From: CAVWUA01 sp963758025
GTDB taxonomy: Bacteria > Planctomycetota > Planctomycetia > Isosphaerales > Isosphaeraceae
Length of the DNA stretch: 64,000 bases
NCBI GenBank assembly: GCA_963758025.1
Contig: CAVWUA010000004.1
Span: 124,001-188,000 of the forward strand
Direction: 5' to 3'
Positions within the stretch are counted from its first letter, which is position 1. Every line of letters starts with the position of its first letter. Below the pieces are notes generated by a model. That model had not been told where the DNA came from. It ran no database searches and saw nothing but the letters and a program-made list of their open reading frames with translations. The position numbers and the translations under genes were made by a program. Positions 1-9,789 of the stretch are shown piece by piece.

Positions 1-1077
1 AAAGAGGCTGTAAAAACCTGCCGGAAGGCAGGCATCAAGCCGATCATGATCACGGGCGACCATCCGGCCACCGCGCAGGCCATCGCGCGCGAACTTCGCA
101 TCGCCGATGATCCTGAGGATCGTGTCGTCCGCGGCAGCGAGCTGGACGAGATGACCGACGAGCAGTTGACAGAGAACGTCAGGCATATCTCGGTCTATGC
201 GCGCGTCACCGCGGAGCACAAGCTGCGGGTCGTGAGGGCATGGAAAGCCCAGGGGCAGGTCGTGGCGATGACCGGCGATGGCGTGAACGACGCCCCGGCC
301 GTCAAAGCCGCCGATATCGGGATTGCCATGGGGCAGACGGGGACGGATGTCACCAAGGAAGCCTCGGATATGGTGTTGACGGACGACAACTTCAGCTCGA
401 TCGTCAGCGCCGTGGAGGAAGGCCGGGGCATCTTTGATAACATCCAGAAGTTCATCCACTACCTGCTCTCCAGCAATGCGGGAGAGGTTTTGTTGATGTT
501 TCTGGCCGCCTTGCTCGGCTGGCCCGCGCCATTGACCGCCATCCAGCTTCTCTGGATCAATCTCGTGACTGATGGTTTCCCCGCCCTGGCCCTGGGCATG
601 GAACCTCCAGAGCCGGACATCATGGAGCGCACGCCACGTCCTCCGAAGGAATCCGTCATCACGCGACGGCGTGGGGTTTTGATCCTCACGCATGGGCTGC
701 TCATGGCGGCCGTCGGCGCGTTCGCGTTCTATTATATCTATGATAACAATCCAGAAAACCTGGAACACGCCCGAACCGTCGCATTCTGCACTCTGGCCTT
801 CACCCAGCTATTCTATTCGTTCTCTTGCCGGAGCCAGGCTTACACGCTACCGGAACTTGGGGTGTTGACGAATCCCTACCTCCTCGGCGCAATCGCCGTC
901 TCCGGGTTGCTGCAACTCAGTGTGATCATGCTGCCGTTCGCCCGGTCCGTCTTTGATGTCTCGACCCGTTCCTTTCACAGTTGGGCTCCCATCCTTCTTC
1001 TCTCATTGCTGCCCGTGACCCTCATCGAGGTGGCGAAACTCGTTCGAGCCTGGTACAGAAGAAGGCAACGATCCTGA
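1..1077 (+). CDS. Ca2+-type (P2) P-type ATPase, C-terminal part (5'-truncated by window)
   Basis: The frame is open from base 1, so the gene starts outside the window; the actuator domain and the DKTGT phosphorylation site are missing from view. What remains is the end of the P domain and the C-terminal membrane domain. Visible motifs are MITGDHPATA at about base 46, TGDGVNDAPA at about 271, the hinge GTDVTKEASDMVL, then NLVTDGFPALALGMEPP, a membrane signature of SERCA/PMR1-like bacterial cation pumps, and further hydrophobic segments ending in a basic tail. Such enzymes export Ca2+ (sometimes Mn2+) across the cytoplasmic membrane using ATP. The next gene, 84 bp downstream on the same strand, is a Ca2+/cation exchanger, which supports a calcium role. 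The family is clear; the ion is inferred. Confidence 0.93.
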   Translation, partial: KEAVKTCRKAGIKPIMITGDHPATAQAIARELRIADDPEDRVVRGSELDEMTDEQLTENVRHISVYARVTAEHKLRVVRAWKAQGQVVAMTGDGVNDAPAVKAADIGIAMGQTGTDVTKEASDMVLTDDNFSSIVSAVEEGRGIFDNIQKFIHYLLSSNAGEVLLMFLAALLGWPAPLTAIQLLWINLVTDGFPALALGMEPPEPDIMERTPRPPKESVITRRRGVLILTHGLLMAAVGAFAFYYIYDNNPENLEHARTVAFCTLAFTQLFYSFSCRSQAYTLPELGVLTNPYLLGAIAVSGLLQLSVIMLPFARSVFDVSTRSFHSWAPILLLSLLPVTLIEVAKLVRAWYRRRQRS

Positions 1078-1161
1078 CGTCCAGGCGCAGAAGCTTCCGC
1101 CAGGACCAATGGGGCCATTCGCAACACAATTGGCGATCTCGTCGCGATTCAGGGGATTCGG

Positions 1162-2178
1162 ATGGAAGGAGCGATACTTCAATTCATCGTCACGGCCGCA
1201 GTCATCGTGTTCGCCGGGATCGTTTTGACGCGCTGTTCCGACTCCATCGCGGAACTGACGGGAATCGGGCGGCTGCTTGCCGGGAGTATCTTTCTCGCTC
1301 TGGCCACGTCGTTGCCCGAACTGTCGGTGGGTGTCAATGCCGTCCGCCTGGGGATGGCGGACCTGGCCGTGGGGGACCTGCTCGGCAGCAGTCTCTTTAA
1401 CCTGCTGATCCTGGCGGTTCTCGACCTCACCTATCCGCCGCGCTGGCGGATGTTCTCGCGCATCTCGACCGCGCATGCCCTCTCGGCCACACAGAGCATC
1501 ACCCTCACGACGCTCGCGGCGTTCGGCATCGCGCTCGGCTCACGATTCGCCCCCTACGCCATCGGCGGAGTTGGTGTCTTTAGCCTAGCGATCCTGGTCG
1601 CCTATTTGCTGGGAATTCGCATGGTCTTTCTCGACCAGAAACTCTCGGCAAGGGAGAAGCAATCCGTCGAGAGCGACCCACGCAGCGTTGCCGTCGCCCC
1701 CGTGCCCGGTAGCCTGTCGAAAGCGATCCTCGGATACCTCCTCAGCGCGGTTGCCATCCTGATCTCCGGACCGTTTCTGGCCACAGCGGCCGACGAGATC
1801 GCGGAGAAATCGGGTCTTGGTCAAACGTTCGTCGGGACTGTCTTCGTCGCGCTCTGCACGTCCTTGCCGGAGCTAGTCGCCTCACTGACCGCCGTGCGCA
1901 TGGGTGCGCCCGACCTGGCCCTGGGCAATATTTTCGGCAGCAACATCTTCAATATGACCCAGTTGGTTCCCCTGGATCTTGTGCATCAAGGGCCCTTGCT
2001 CGCGGCGGTCTCTCCGTCGAACCTACTGACAGCCCTCGCAATCATTCTCGTCACGGCGGTCGCCATCACCGGCCAGTTGTATCAGGTTGAACGACGCATT
2101 CACTTTCTGGAACCGGATGCCCTGCTCGTCATCCTTCTGGTGATCGGTGCCTTGGTCTTACTTTACTACTTGCGATAA
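1162..2178 (+). CDS. CaCA-superfamily Na+/Ca2+-type exchanger (YrbG-like)
   Basis: This 338-residue, very hydrophobic protein has the internal duplication of the calcium/cation antiporter family. The first alpha-repeat reads ATSLPELSVGV followed by GDLLGSSLFNLLIL at about residues 49-85. The second reads CTSLPELVASL followed by GNIFGSNIFNM at about 231-265. The acidic residue of each (T)SLPE motif is the cation-binding residue of the family. About ten membrane segments can be drawn, with a hydrophilic loop near residues 155-185. It would exchange Ca2+ for Na+ or H+ across the inner membrane. It lies just behind the P-ATPase and 16 bp before the next gene. The ATG at 1162 gives a complete first helix. 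Confidence 0.9.
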   Translation: MEGAILQFIVTAAVIVFAGIVLTRCSDSIAELTGIGRLLAGSIFLALATSLPELSVGVNAVRLGMADLAVGDLLGSSLFNLLILAVLDLTYPPRWRMFSRISTAHALSATQSITLTTLAAFGIALGSRFAPYAIGGVGVFSLAILVAYLLGIRMVFLDQKLSAREKQSVESDPRSVAVAPVPGSLSKAILGYLLSAVAILISGPFLATAADEIAEKSGLGQTFVGTVFVALCTSLPELVASLTAVRMGAPDLALGNIFGSNIFNMTQLVPLDLVHQGPLLAAVSPSNLLTALAIILVTAVAITGQLYQVERRIHFLEPDALLVILLVIGALVLLYYLR

Positions 2179-2194
2179 ATCGCAAGGTCATCTC

Positions 2195-3481
2195 ATGCGA
2201 TCCAATACATTCCGTCTCGTTCTGCCCATCCTTCTCGCTGGAATGTGGAGTCCTTGCCCGACGGATACGGCCGAGGCCGGAGACGAGGCCCCCCCCTATG
2301 TTCAGATGAATTATGGTCCGACGTTGGGCGCGACTCTGGAAGTCGGACCGGGGAATTTTGCCTACAAGGGAATCGCCATCCGGCTCGATCCCGGGCCTGG
2401 AGGGATCACCGGTGGCCACGTCTTCACCGTCTTCGACACGGACCTGATGCGGTTCGCCGCCGGATGGACCGGCGATCGCTTCATCGACTGGCGAGGGATC
2501 GCTTTCGATGGTGCACATAACGCCCACTCGAAGATCGTTGGTTCCATCGCCTATCGCAATCCTCCCTCCCCCGGTTGGGGGCGTCCCGGCGATGGGTCAT
2601 TCGATGACCCCCGCTCTCTCGGAATCGACGGCAACCCCTATGGTCCCCTGCCCCGTTCCTGGCTGCACTGGAAGGGCCTCTACCAGCATGGCGATCAGGT
2701 TGTGCTGTCCTACGACCTGGGATCAACCAGCATTCGTGAGCGGCCGGGGTTGGTGGTCGAATCCGAGCCGCCGTTGACGATCTTCACGAGGCAGATCGAG
2801 ATCGAGCCGCATGAGGATGATCTCTGGCTCCATATCTTCGGCGACGAGCAGAGCCAGGTTTCGTGGAGAAGCCGGTCGGATCTCAAGCCGACCCAGAACC
2901 CTGGAAACGCGGCGGACGAACTGGCACTCCTGCCTGAGATGGAACCTCCCTCGGATGACACTCTTGATTTCGGCTCCAGCAATTTCTCGATCGGCGCCTG
3001 GATCAAGACGGAGGCTGGCGGCACGATCCTGTCCAAGGCCGCGCCCGATGGCCCCTGGGTTCCCAAGGGCAAATGTTTCTTTGTACGCGACGGCCGACTC
3101 GGCTACGACGTGGGTTGGCTAGGGGTGGTTCAGTCGCGGCAGAAGGTCAACGACAACCGATGGCACCACGTGGCCGTGACCTATCGTCAGGAGGACGGCG
3201 CGACGCGACTTTTCATCGACGGTCACGCAGATGGAATGCGACGGCTCGCGTCCACGGACGGAGAGGGCCATCGCGTACGGATCGGCTACACCGCCACCGA
3301 TTTCGTGCCTCCGTTCCGTGGTCAACTGGATGATGTGCAGATCTATGACCGTCCCCTCGACGAGATGGAAATCCGGGCGTTGGCCCGGTCGGAAGCCCAA
3401 CCGGATGGACTGATCGCGCGCTGGGAATTCGACGAAATTCCGGTCCGGATCGACATCCGTTCCCAATCAGGCAGGGGGTGA
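2195..3481 (+). CDS. Secreted LamG multihaem cytochrome protein, N-terminal piece (frameshifted gene 2195-7345)
   Basis: First of three pieces of one gene. ATG at 2195 is preceded by AAGG and followed by a short hydrophobic export segment (LVLPILLAG); an in-frame start at 2147 would overlap the exchanger. A LamG/concanavalin-like domain occupies about residues 255-410 (NFSIGAWIKTEAGGTIL, WHHVAVTY, RGQLDDVQIYDRPL). This frame stops at 3481, but sense content leaves it near 3440, continues in the third frame (GLNLNGNSWVEIAGRE, about 3530-3590) and then in the first frame. Two single-base shifts are therefore implied between 3440 and 3620. Planctomycetes carry large secreted proteins combining LamG, propeller, PA14 and cytochrome c domains; their electron partners are mostly unknown. 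Confidence 0.75.
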   Translation: MRSNTFRLVLPILLAGMWSPCPTDTAEAGDEAPPYVQMNYGPTLGATLEVGPGNFAYKGIAIRLDPGPGGITGGHVFTVFDTDLMRFAAGWTGDRFIDWRGIAFDGAHNAHSKIVGSIAYRNPPSPGWGRPGDGSFDDPRSLGIDGNPYGPLPRSWLHWKGLYQHGDQVVLSYDLGSTSIRERPGLVVESEPPLTIFTRQIEIEPHEDDLWLHIFGDEQSQVSWRSRSDLKPTQNPGNAADELALLPEMEPPSDDTLDFGSSNFSIGAWIKTEAGGTILSKAAPDGPWVPKGKCFFVRDGRLGYDVGWLGVVQSRQKVNDNRWHHVAVTYRQEDGATRLFIDGHADGMRRLASTDGEGHRVRIGYTATDFVPPFRGQLDDVQIYDRPLDEMEIRALARSEAQPDGLIARWEFDEIPVRIDIRSQSGRG

Positions 3482-3546
3482 TTATCAAGGCACACTCGTC
3501 CGCGCCGGCCTTGGGGAAGGACGCCACGGAAAGGGGTTGAACCTCA

Positions 3547-4440
3547 ATGGTAATTCATGGGTCGAGATCGCGGGACGTGAACGTCCAGCAAAGCTTGAAA
3601 CCGAACCCGTTGCGGGCTCCTTCCTCAGACCATCCGGTCGTGGTCGTGGGGCTCGTCAGCGCAACAGAAAATGCCGACTGGATCACGGACGATCCGGGGC
3701 AGATCCGGCTACATATTCCGGCTTCGAATAGAACGACGAATCTATCCGTATGGATCGGCCGAGTGACGGAGCAGCGGTCGCTCGAAGGGTTCGCCAGGAT
3801 GCTGTCGCAGGCCAAATCGCCTGGTTCTCTCGAATCTCTCACGCACGGAGGCCCTGCGAAGTGGGATACAGTCCTGACCACTCAGGGAAAGATCGGAGAA
3901 TCCGAGGGACCGTTCGCGGCCGATGATCTGACGCTTCCCTTGAATAATCCCTGGCATTCATGGATGCGACTCGGCGGATTCGATTTTCTGGATCATGGTC
4001 ATCGCGCCGCGGTCTGCACCTGGCAAGGCGACGTCTGGATCGTCGATGGCCTGGAAACCGAGAGCCTGGACCAACTGAAATGGCGGCGGATTGCCACAGG
4101 GTTATTTCAGCCGCTCGGCATCAAGGTTCGTGATGGAGATATTTTCGTCCTTGGACGAGACCAGATCACCCGACTGCACGACCTGAACGGCGACGGCGAA
4201 ACTGACTATTATGAAAATTTTAATAATGATGCGCAGGTCACCGAACATTTCCACGAGTTCGCGATGGACCTTCAGACGGACTCCGCAGGGAAACTTTTAC
4301 TATACCAAGGGCGGTCGGCACGCGCTCGACGCCGTGGTGCCACAGCATGGAACCTTGATTCGGGTCAATCAGAATGGAACAGCTTCCGAGATCCTGGCTC
4401 GCGGCTTTCGCGCTCCGAACGGACTGCTGGTCAACGATGA
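3547..4440 (+). CDS. Same LamG/cytochrome gene, middle piece
   Basis: Second piece, meaningful from about 3620 to 4290. It contains the start of a sorbosone-dehydrogenase-like beta-propeller (WHSWMRLGGFDF, AVCTWQGDVWIVDGL, LFQPLGIKVRDGDIFVLGRD, DLNGDGETDYYENF). Such propellers in planctomycete proteins usually precede haem-binding cytochrome c domains. The frame ends at 4440, but the continuation (HEFAMDLQTD into GNFYYTKGGRHALDAV) shows a switch to the second frame at about 4285-4305. That spot is rich in A and T homopolymers, where a one-base indel would restore the frame. The residues before 3620 and after 4300 in this frame are not part of the protein. Confidence 0.65.
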   Translation: MVIHGSRSRDVNVQQSLKPNPLRAPSSDHPVVVVGLVSATENADWITDDPGQIRLHIPASNRTTNLSVWIGRVTEQRSLEGFARMLSQAKSPGSLESLTHGGPAKWDTVLTTQGKIGESEGPFAADDLTLPLNNPWHSWMRLGGFDFLDHGHRAAVCTWQGDVWIVDGLETESLDQLKWRRIATGLFQPLGIKVRDGDIFVLGRDQITRLHDLNGDGETDYYENFNNDAQVTEHFHEFAMDLQTDSAGKLLLYQGRSARARRRGATAWNLDSGQSEWNSFRDPGSRLSRSERTAGQR

Positions 4441-7345
4441 CGGCAGTTTTGTGATCAGTGATCAGGAAGGCCACTGGACCCCCATGAACCGGATCAACTG
4501 GGTGCGTCCCGGCGGGTTTTATGGATACATGATGGGGTACCTTTCTCATCCGCGTGACCCGTCCGATTTCGAGCCGCCCCTGTGCTGGATTCACCGCGAA
4601 TATGATCGATCCCCCTCCGAACCCCTGCGCGTCACGAGCAAGGTCTGGGAACCACTTCAAGGGGCCTTGCTGAGTCTTTCCTACGGGACGGGGAAAATCT
4701 GGCGGGTGCTCGTTGATGAGGTCGAGGGCCAGAAACAAGGAGGGATCGTTCGCCTACCGGTCCCGACGTTTCCGACCGGCATTCATCGTGGCCGGTTCCA
4801 TCCGACCAATGGACAGCTTTACCTTTGCGGCCTGGTAGGCTGGGCAACTGACACGACGCGCGACGGGGGACTGTATCGCGTCCGTTACACGGGCGAACCA
4901 CTTCGACTGCCTGTCGGTTTGATCGCCACCCGCTACGGAATGATCCTTAGCTTTCCCGATCCGTTAAACCCCGCGACGGCCCAGAATCCGCAGCGCTATG
5001 GTGTCCACGTCTGGAATTATCGTCGCACGGCCAGTTACGGGTCGGACGATTATCGCGTGAGCAACGGCACCCCCGGGCGCGATACCCTGGCGATCACGGG
5101 GATCCAACTCTCCGAGGATCATCGCTCGGTGTTGATCCAGATGCCCGAGATCTCCCCTTGCATGCAGATGGAGATTACCTACGATCTCGAAACGGCCGAT
5201 GGAGCCGCCATCACCGACCGCGTCCTCAACACGGTCCATCGGCTTCATGACCCAGCGACTATCGAGGAGCCGCGATTTCCGGGTGGACTGAATCCCCCGC
5301 CGTCCCTGACCGAGCTCGTCTCGCGGGAGGATCGTTTCCCCGGTCTGGCACTGACGTTCCATCAGGAACGAGCCGGGCAGATCATCACCGATGCTCGAAC
5401 CTCGAGGATGCTCGCGCTGTATGTGCCAAAGGGATCGCCCCCCTCCTCGTTCCTCTCACCGGGACCGTTCACCGCGTCGTTCGTTGGAGATCTCGTCGTG
5501 GAGTCGAGCGGAACGTATCAGTTCCAGGCGACGGGATCTGGTACGTTCAGCCTGACGGTCAACAACCAACCCGTGCTGAAGGATCGGCAATTGAGCGGAG
5601 CCGCCGAGGGCGTCATCAGCCGTCCGGTGGCGCTGCACGTAGGGTTGAATCCGGTAAAGGCGAAATTGACCCGGTCAGACGCCAAGGAACCCGCCGCTTT
5701 ACGCGTGTCCTGGGCCGGCATCCAGCCTCCATTCCTCCGCCAGACGATTCCCGCACAGGCGTGGCGGCACGACCCCGAGACCATAAACCTTGCGTCCTAC
5801 GCCCAACGGCACGAAGGACGCACGTTGTTTGCTAGCCGGAACTGCACGCGATGCCACGCCCTGCCCGACGGACTGAACGCTGACAAGATCGCCATGCCGG
5901 AGATGGGTCATGATAATCCGTCACTGACCGATGTTGGCGCACGCCTGAAACCCCGCTGGCTCTACCGCTGGATCTTGAACCCAGCCCATTTGCGATCTCA
6001 GACCACAATGCCTCGCCTCTTTCCAAAAGACCCGTCCGTTGAAGCCCGGCGCGACGTGGCGGATCTTACCGCGTACCTTTCGACCCTGAAGTCTCGCGCT
6101 ATTGTTCCGGTTCCACCAGTTCCCGATGACGATACCACGGTCCATCGCGGTGAGATCCTGTTCGAAGACCTTGGCTGCATCGCGTGTCACCGTCTGAATC
6201 AACCCTCGCAGGACGATCTTTTTGGTCGGCTTTCGCTCGATCATGTCGATCAAAAATACCAGCCTGGAGCCTTGAAAGCGTATCTGCTTTCACCCCATGC
6301 TCATGATTCCTGGAGCTCAATGCCGGACTTCGACCTGACGGAGCAAGAGGCGGAAACACTGGTCGCCTTCCTCCGATCACGAACCGAGCCTGAGGACGAA
6401 CCTTTCGATCTTCGCGACGCGAACCCCACACGCGGTCAGGATCTCTTCGGTTCACTTCGCTGCGCCAATTGTCACGCGATCCGGCCGGGGACCCCCGATC
6501 CGACAGAGGCGCCTCTGGCCTCCGTATTTCCAACCACCGAGGCACGCGGGTGTCTGGCTGATAATGAACTGCTGAACCGCAACACGCCGCGGTTCGGATT
6601 CCGGGACGATGAAACGCAGGCCATGCTCTCCTTCCTCCGATATGACGACAGTGCTGACTCGCTACGACGTGTTGTTCCTGCGGAGTTCGCCCAGAGAGCG
6701 GTTGCGCGATTCCAATGCAAGGCCTGCCACGCGCGCGACGGCGAATTCGGCCACTGGCCCGTGGTTCTCCTGGAAGAAGGAGTCCAGGGCCTACCGCCGG
6801 AGCGGATCCCTAATCTCTCCTGGACGGGGGAGTCGCTCCGCTCGGACTGGGTCGAACGCAGGCTGACCGGAACCCTCGATCAGCGGCCCCGACCATGGCT
6901 GCGAGCGCGAATGCCCAGATTTTCCGACGCCGGATTGCTCGCCGAGGGCCTGGCCGCCCAGCATGGTCTGCCGCCCACGGAAATCGTGGAGCGGCATTTC
7001 GACCCCGAATTGGCCAAGGTAGGGGAGAAACTCGCATTGACCAAAGAGGGGGGCTTTTTCTGTCTGCAGTGTCACGATTCCGGTAAGACCAAGGCAACAG
7101 CCTCATTCGAAAATCCAGGGATCAACTTTGCCCTCATCCCCGACCGGCTACGCCATGCATTCTATCACGACTGGATGGTCGACCCTCAGCGTTTCGACCC
7201 TCAATCTGGGATGATCAAGCTTTCGCCCGACGGCAAGACAACACCAATCCAGAATGTTTTCGACGGCGATGCTCATCGGCAATTCGAGGCCCTCTGGCAA
7301 TACATGCAGTTCGTAAGTCAGGAATCGTCTAAAGTCTCGAACTGA
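4211..7345 (+). CDS. Same gene, C-terminal piece: beta-propeller, PA14 and five CxxCH cytochrome c motifs
   Basis: Third and largest piece, meaningful from about 4295. The propeller continues to about 5330 (RAPNGLLVNDDGSFVISDQ; HRGRFHPTNGQLYLCGL). A PA14-like carbohydrate-binding domain covers about 5330-5750 (FVGDLVVESSGTYQFQATGS). Five c-type haem motifs follow: CTRCH (base 5843), CIACH (6176), CANCH (6461), CKACH (6716) and CLQCH (7061). The whole protein would be about 1700 residues and lie in the periplasm or outside the cell. Carbohydrate-binding LamG/PA14 domains on a multihaem protein suggest redox chemistry on bound polysaccharide or electron transfer at the surface; that is inference. 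It heads a three-gene run with the PSD1 and DUF1501 genes. Confidence 0.82.
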   Translation: MKILIMMRRSPNISTSSRWTFRRTPQGNFYYTKGGRHALDAVVPQHGTLIRVNQNGTASEILARGFRAPNGLLVNDDGSFVISDQEGHWTPMNRINWVRPGGFYGYMMGYLSHPRDPSDFEPPLCWIHREYDRSPSEPLRVTSKVWEPLQGALLSLSYGTGKIWRVLVDEVEGQKQGGIVRLPVPTFPTGIHRGRFHPTNGQLYLCGLVGWATDTTRDGGLYRVRYTGEPLRLPVGLIATRYGMILSFPDPLNPATAQNPQRYGVHVWNYRRTASYGSDDYRVSNGTPGRDTLAITGIQLSEDHRSVLIQMPEISPCMQMEITYDLETADGAAITDRVLNTVHRLHDPATIEEPRFPGGLNPPPSLTELVSREDRFPGLALTFHQERAGQIITDARTSRMLALYVPKGSPPSSFLSPGPFTASFVGDLVVESSGTYQFQATGSGTFSLTVNNQPVLKDRQLSGAAEGVISRPVALHVGLNPVKAKLTRSDAKEPAALRVSWAGIQPPFLRQTIPAQAWRHDPETINLASYAQRHEGRTLFASRNCTRCHALPDGLNADKIAMPEMGHDNPSLTDVGARLKPRWLYRWILNPAHLRSQTTMPRLFPKDPSVEARRDVADLTAYLSTLKSRAIVPVPPVPDDDTTVHRGEILFEDLGCIACHRLNQPSQDDLFGRLSLDHVDQKYQPGALKAYLLSPHAHDSWSSMPDFDLTEQEAETLVAFLRSRTEPEDEPFDLRDANPTRGQDLFGSLRCANCHAIRPGTPDPTEAPLASVFPTTEARGCLADNELLNRNTPRFGFRDDETQAMLSFLRYDDSADSLRRVVPAEFAQRAVARFQCKACHARDGEFGHWPVVLLEEGVQGLPPERIPNLSWTGESLRSDWVERRLTGTLDQRPRPWLRARMPRFSDAGLLAEGLAAQHGLPPTEIVERHFDPELAKVGEKLALTKEGGFFCLQCHDSGKTKATASFENPGINFALIPDRLRHAFYHDWMVDPQRFDPQSGMIKLSPDGKTTPIQNVFDGDAHRQFEALWQYMQFVSQESSKVSN

Positions 7346-7590
7346 GACACCAAGCCGACGTTCAGAACGAAGTCCAAGGGACAAAGATTGGGTGGAAGAA
7401 CGTCTGATGGATCTGTATAATTAGGGTTATCCAAATACAGGCGCCTGACCTGCATTGACTCGGTCCCTACCAGGGGACGCTTCCTACCGACTGTCCGCAA
7501 AATCTTCCCTCCGAGTGATTCCTGGCTCATCGCTTCCATATTATTGATTGCTCATCTATATGGAATCGTGACCGAACCTGTGATCTTCAC

Positions 7591-9789
7591 ATGAACCAAT
7601 CCGGATCGCTATTGCGCCTGCTCCACCTCGTCGGACTCCTCTGGCTCGTGCCGCTAGTCTCCCTGGCTGACAGCGACCTGCCTCCGGCCGCTCAGCGAAC
7701 GGTGGACTTTGCGAACGATATCCAACCGATCTTTACCCAACGCTGCATCGCCTGTCATGGGGCCGAGAAACGTCGAGGTGGATTGCGACTGGATCGCGCG
7801 TCGGACGCTCAGGTCGGGGGTGACACTGGACCGGCATTCATACCCGGTAGAAGTGATGAAAGTCTGCTGATCGAGAAAGTCGCGGGCCTGGATCCCGTTG
7901 GGATCATGCCTCCCAAGGGTGATCCCCTGGACGACGCGCAGATCGGGCTTCTCAGAGCCTGGATCGACCAAGGGGCCGACTGGCCAGTCGATCCGGTCGA
8001 GGCGGGAACGAAGTCCGGCGAGACCCACTGGGCATTTCGCCCGGTGAAGCGGCCTGCGTTGCCCGAGGTCCAGAATCGTTCCTGGCCGCGCAACCCAATC
8101 GATCGGTTCGTCCTGGCGAAGTTCGAACGGGAGGGCCTGAATCCCTCTCCTGAGGCCGATCGATTCACCTTGGTCCGCCGTCTATATCTCGATCTGATCG
8201 GGCTGCCGCCATCGATTGATGAGGTTGAGTCTTTTCTCGCAGACGATCGCCCCGACGCTTATGAGAGGCTCGTCGAACGACTGCTGGCCTCTCCGCATTA
8301 CGGCGAGTTATGGGGGCGTCGCTGGCTCGATGCAGCCCGCTATGCCGACACGAATGGCTACGAAAAGGATCGCCCACGCTCCATCTGGCCGTATCGGGAT
8401 TGGGTCATCCGAGCCTTGAACGACGACATGCCGTTCGATCAGTTCACCATCGAGCAGATCGCGGGCGATATGCTGCCCGACGCCTCCCTCTCGCAGAAAA
8501 TCGCCACCGGGTTCCACCGCAATACAATGATCAACGAGGAAGGTGGCATCGACGTCGAGGAATTCCGCTTCGCCTCGTTGATCGATCGGGTAGCCACGAC
8601 GGGAACCGTCTGGCTCGGCTTGACCATCCAGTGTGCTCAGTGCCACTCCCACAAGTTCGATCCGATCACTCAGCGCGAATATTACCAGTTCCTTGCTTTT
8701 CTCAATAATGCGGATGAGCCTGAAATTGAGGTTCCCACGCCCCCGATCACCCAGCGTCGGAGCGAGATTCAGCGCGAGGTCAACGCTCGCATGGCCGATT
8801 TGCGTAACCAGTTTCCGCTGCCCGAAGAACGGGATACCTCCGTGTCGATCGAGGAACAGCGGAATCAGCATCTAAAAAGCAGGCTTGCGGAATGGGAAGC
8901 TCAGGTCCATCCCGTGCGTTGGACGACCCTGACACCGACAACGCTTGTTTCGGCCAAACATGCGACCATGGAGATCCTTGACGATCAGTCAGTTCTCGTC
9001 AGTGGCGACAAGCCGAACAACGACACCTATGTCGTTGAACTACCGACCCATCTTGAAGGTATCACGGCGCTGCGGTTGGAGGTCCTGCCTCACGAGAGTC
9101 TTCCGGATGGCGGTCCGGGGCGTGCACCATTATTTTCCGTCGGCGACTTCCTGCTAACAGAGCTCCAGGTCGGGGCAACGACTCCTGATGATCCCGAAAC
9201 AGTTCGTCCCCTCCAGCTTCAGGATGCCACGGAAGATTATTGCGAAAAGGGTCATCCGGCTGGCAAAGCGATCGACGGCATCTCCGATACCGGCTGGAAC
9301 ATCAAAGGGGCAACTGGACAGGCTCATGCTGCGGTCTTCTCTTTCACGGAGCCTGTCGGCGACGCTCGAGGCTTCCGGATGGTCCTGACGATGCACCAGG
9401 AATACATCCACCAGATGACCATTGGCCGGTTCCGGGTTTCCGTCACAACCGATCCGCAACCCGTCAAGGCGTCTGGCCTGCCCACGGAGGTTGAGACGGC
9501 CTTACTCGTCCCGGCCGATCAACGCACTGAAGCTCAATCGGAGCGTATCCAGAGGCATTTCCTGTCGGTCACGCCGGAACTGGCCGAACAGAACAAGGCC
9601 ATCACGGCGCTGCGAAAAGCGATGCCGGAGCATCCGACCACGATGATCATGCGCGATGCCGGCGCGAGCACGAACGGACGACGCACATCCATCGACGGGG
9701 AGAATTCCTCAGTCCAACCGAGTCGGTCGAGCCGGGGGTGCCTTCCGTGCTCCACCCCTTGCCTGATGACGTGCCACGCGACCGATTGA
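7591..9789 (+). CDS. PSCyt1/DUF1549 planctomycete cytochrome protein, N-terminal piece (gene 7591-10715)
   Basis: ATG at 7591 opens a signal peptide (LLRLLHLVGLLWLVPLVSLA). PSCyt1 follows: FANDIQPIFTQRC with haem motif CIACH, then GIMPPKGDPL and LRAWIDQGADWP. DUF1549 (PSCyt2) comes next (NPIDRFVLAKFEREGLNPS, LVRRLYLDLIGLPP, WGRRWLDAARYADTNGY), with a second CxxCH motif at CAQCHSHKFDP. Reading stays correct to about 9655; from about 9660 the continuing sequence is in the third frame (HERTTHIHRRGEFL), so one base is lost or gained near 9655-9662. This paralogous cytochrome family is highly amplified in planctomycetes and nearly always sits beside a DUF1501 gene, as here. Function is unproven; periplasmic electron transfer in polymer breakdown is the usual guess. 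Confidence 0.85.
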   Translation: MNQSGSLLRLLHLVGLLWLVPLVSLADSDLPPAAQRTVDFANDIQPIFTQRCIACHGAEKRRGGLRLDRASDAQVGGDTGPAFIPGRSDESLLIEKVAGLDPVGIMPPKGDPLDDAQIGLLRAWIDQGADWPVDPVEAGTKSGETHWAFRPVKRPALPEVQNRSWPRNPIDRFVLAKFEREGLNPSPEADRFTLVRRLYLDLIGLPPSIDEVESFLADDRPDAYERLVERLLASPHYGELWGRRWLDAARYADTNGYEKDRPRSIWPYRDWVIRALNDDMPFDQFTIEQIAGDMLPDASLSQKIATGFHRNTMINEEGGIDVEEFRFASLIDRVATTGTVWLGLTIQCAQCHSHKFDPITQREYYQFLAFLNNADEPEIEVPTPPITQRRSEIQREVNARMADLRNQFPLPEERDTSVSIEEQRNQHLKSRLAEWEAQVHPVRWTTLTPTTLVSAKHATMEILDDQSVLVSGDKPNNDTYVVELPTHLEGITALRLEVLPHESLPDGGPGRAPLFSVGDFLLTELQVGATTPDDPETVRPLQLQDATEDYCEKGHPAGKAIDGISDTGWNIKGATGQAHAAVFSFTEPVGDARGFRMVLTMHQEYIHQMTIGRFRVSVTTDPQPVKASGLPTEVETALLVPADQRTEAQSERIQRHFLSVTPELAEQNKAITALRKAMPEHPTTMIMRDAGASTNGRRTSIDGENSSVQPSRSSRGCLPCSTPCLMTCHATD

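Noticed and set aside
4285..4305. Programmed frameshift in the LamG cytochrome gene
   Set aside because: No conserved slippery heptamer or downstream structure, and the same gene needs two more shifts; an indel error is simpler.
7411..7425. Perfect TATAAT box 170 bp before the PSD1 gene
   Set aside because: No matching -35 at proper spacing; planctomycete promoters are poorly defined, so it was not listed as a promoter.
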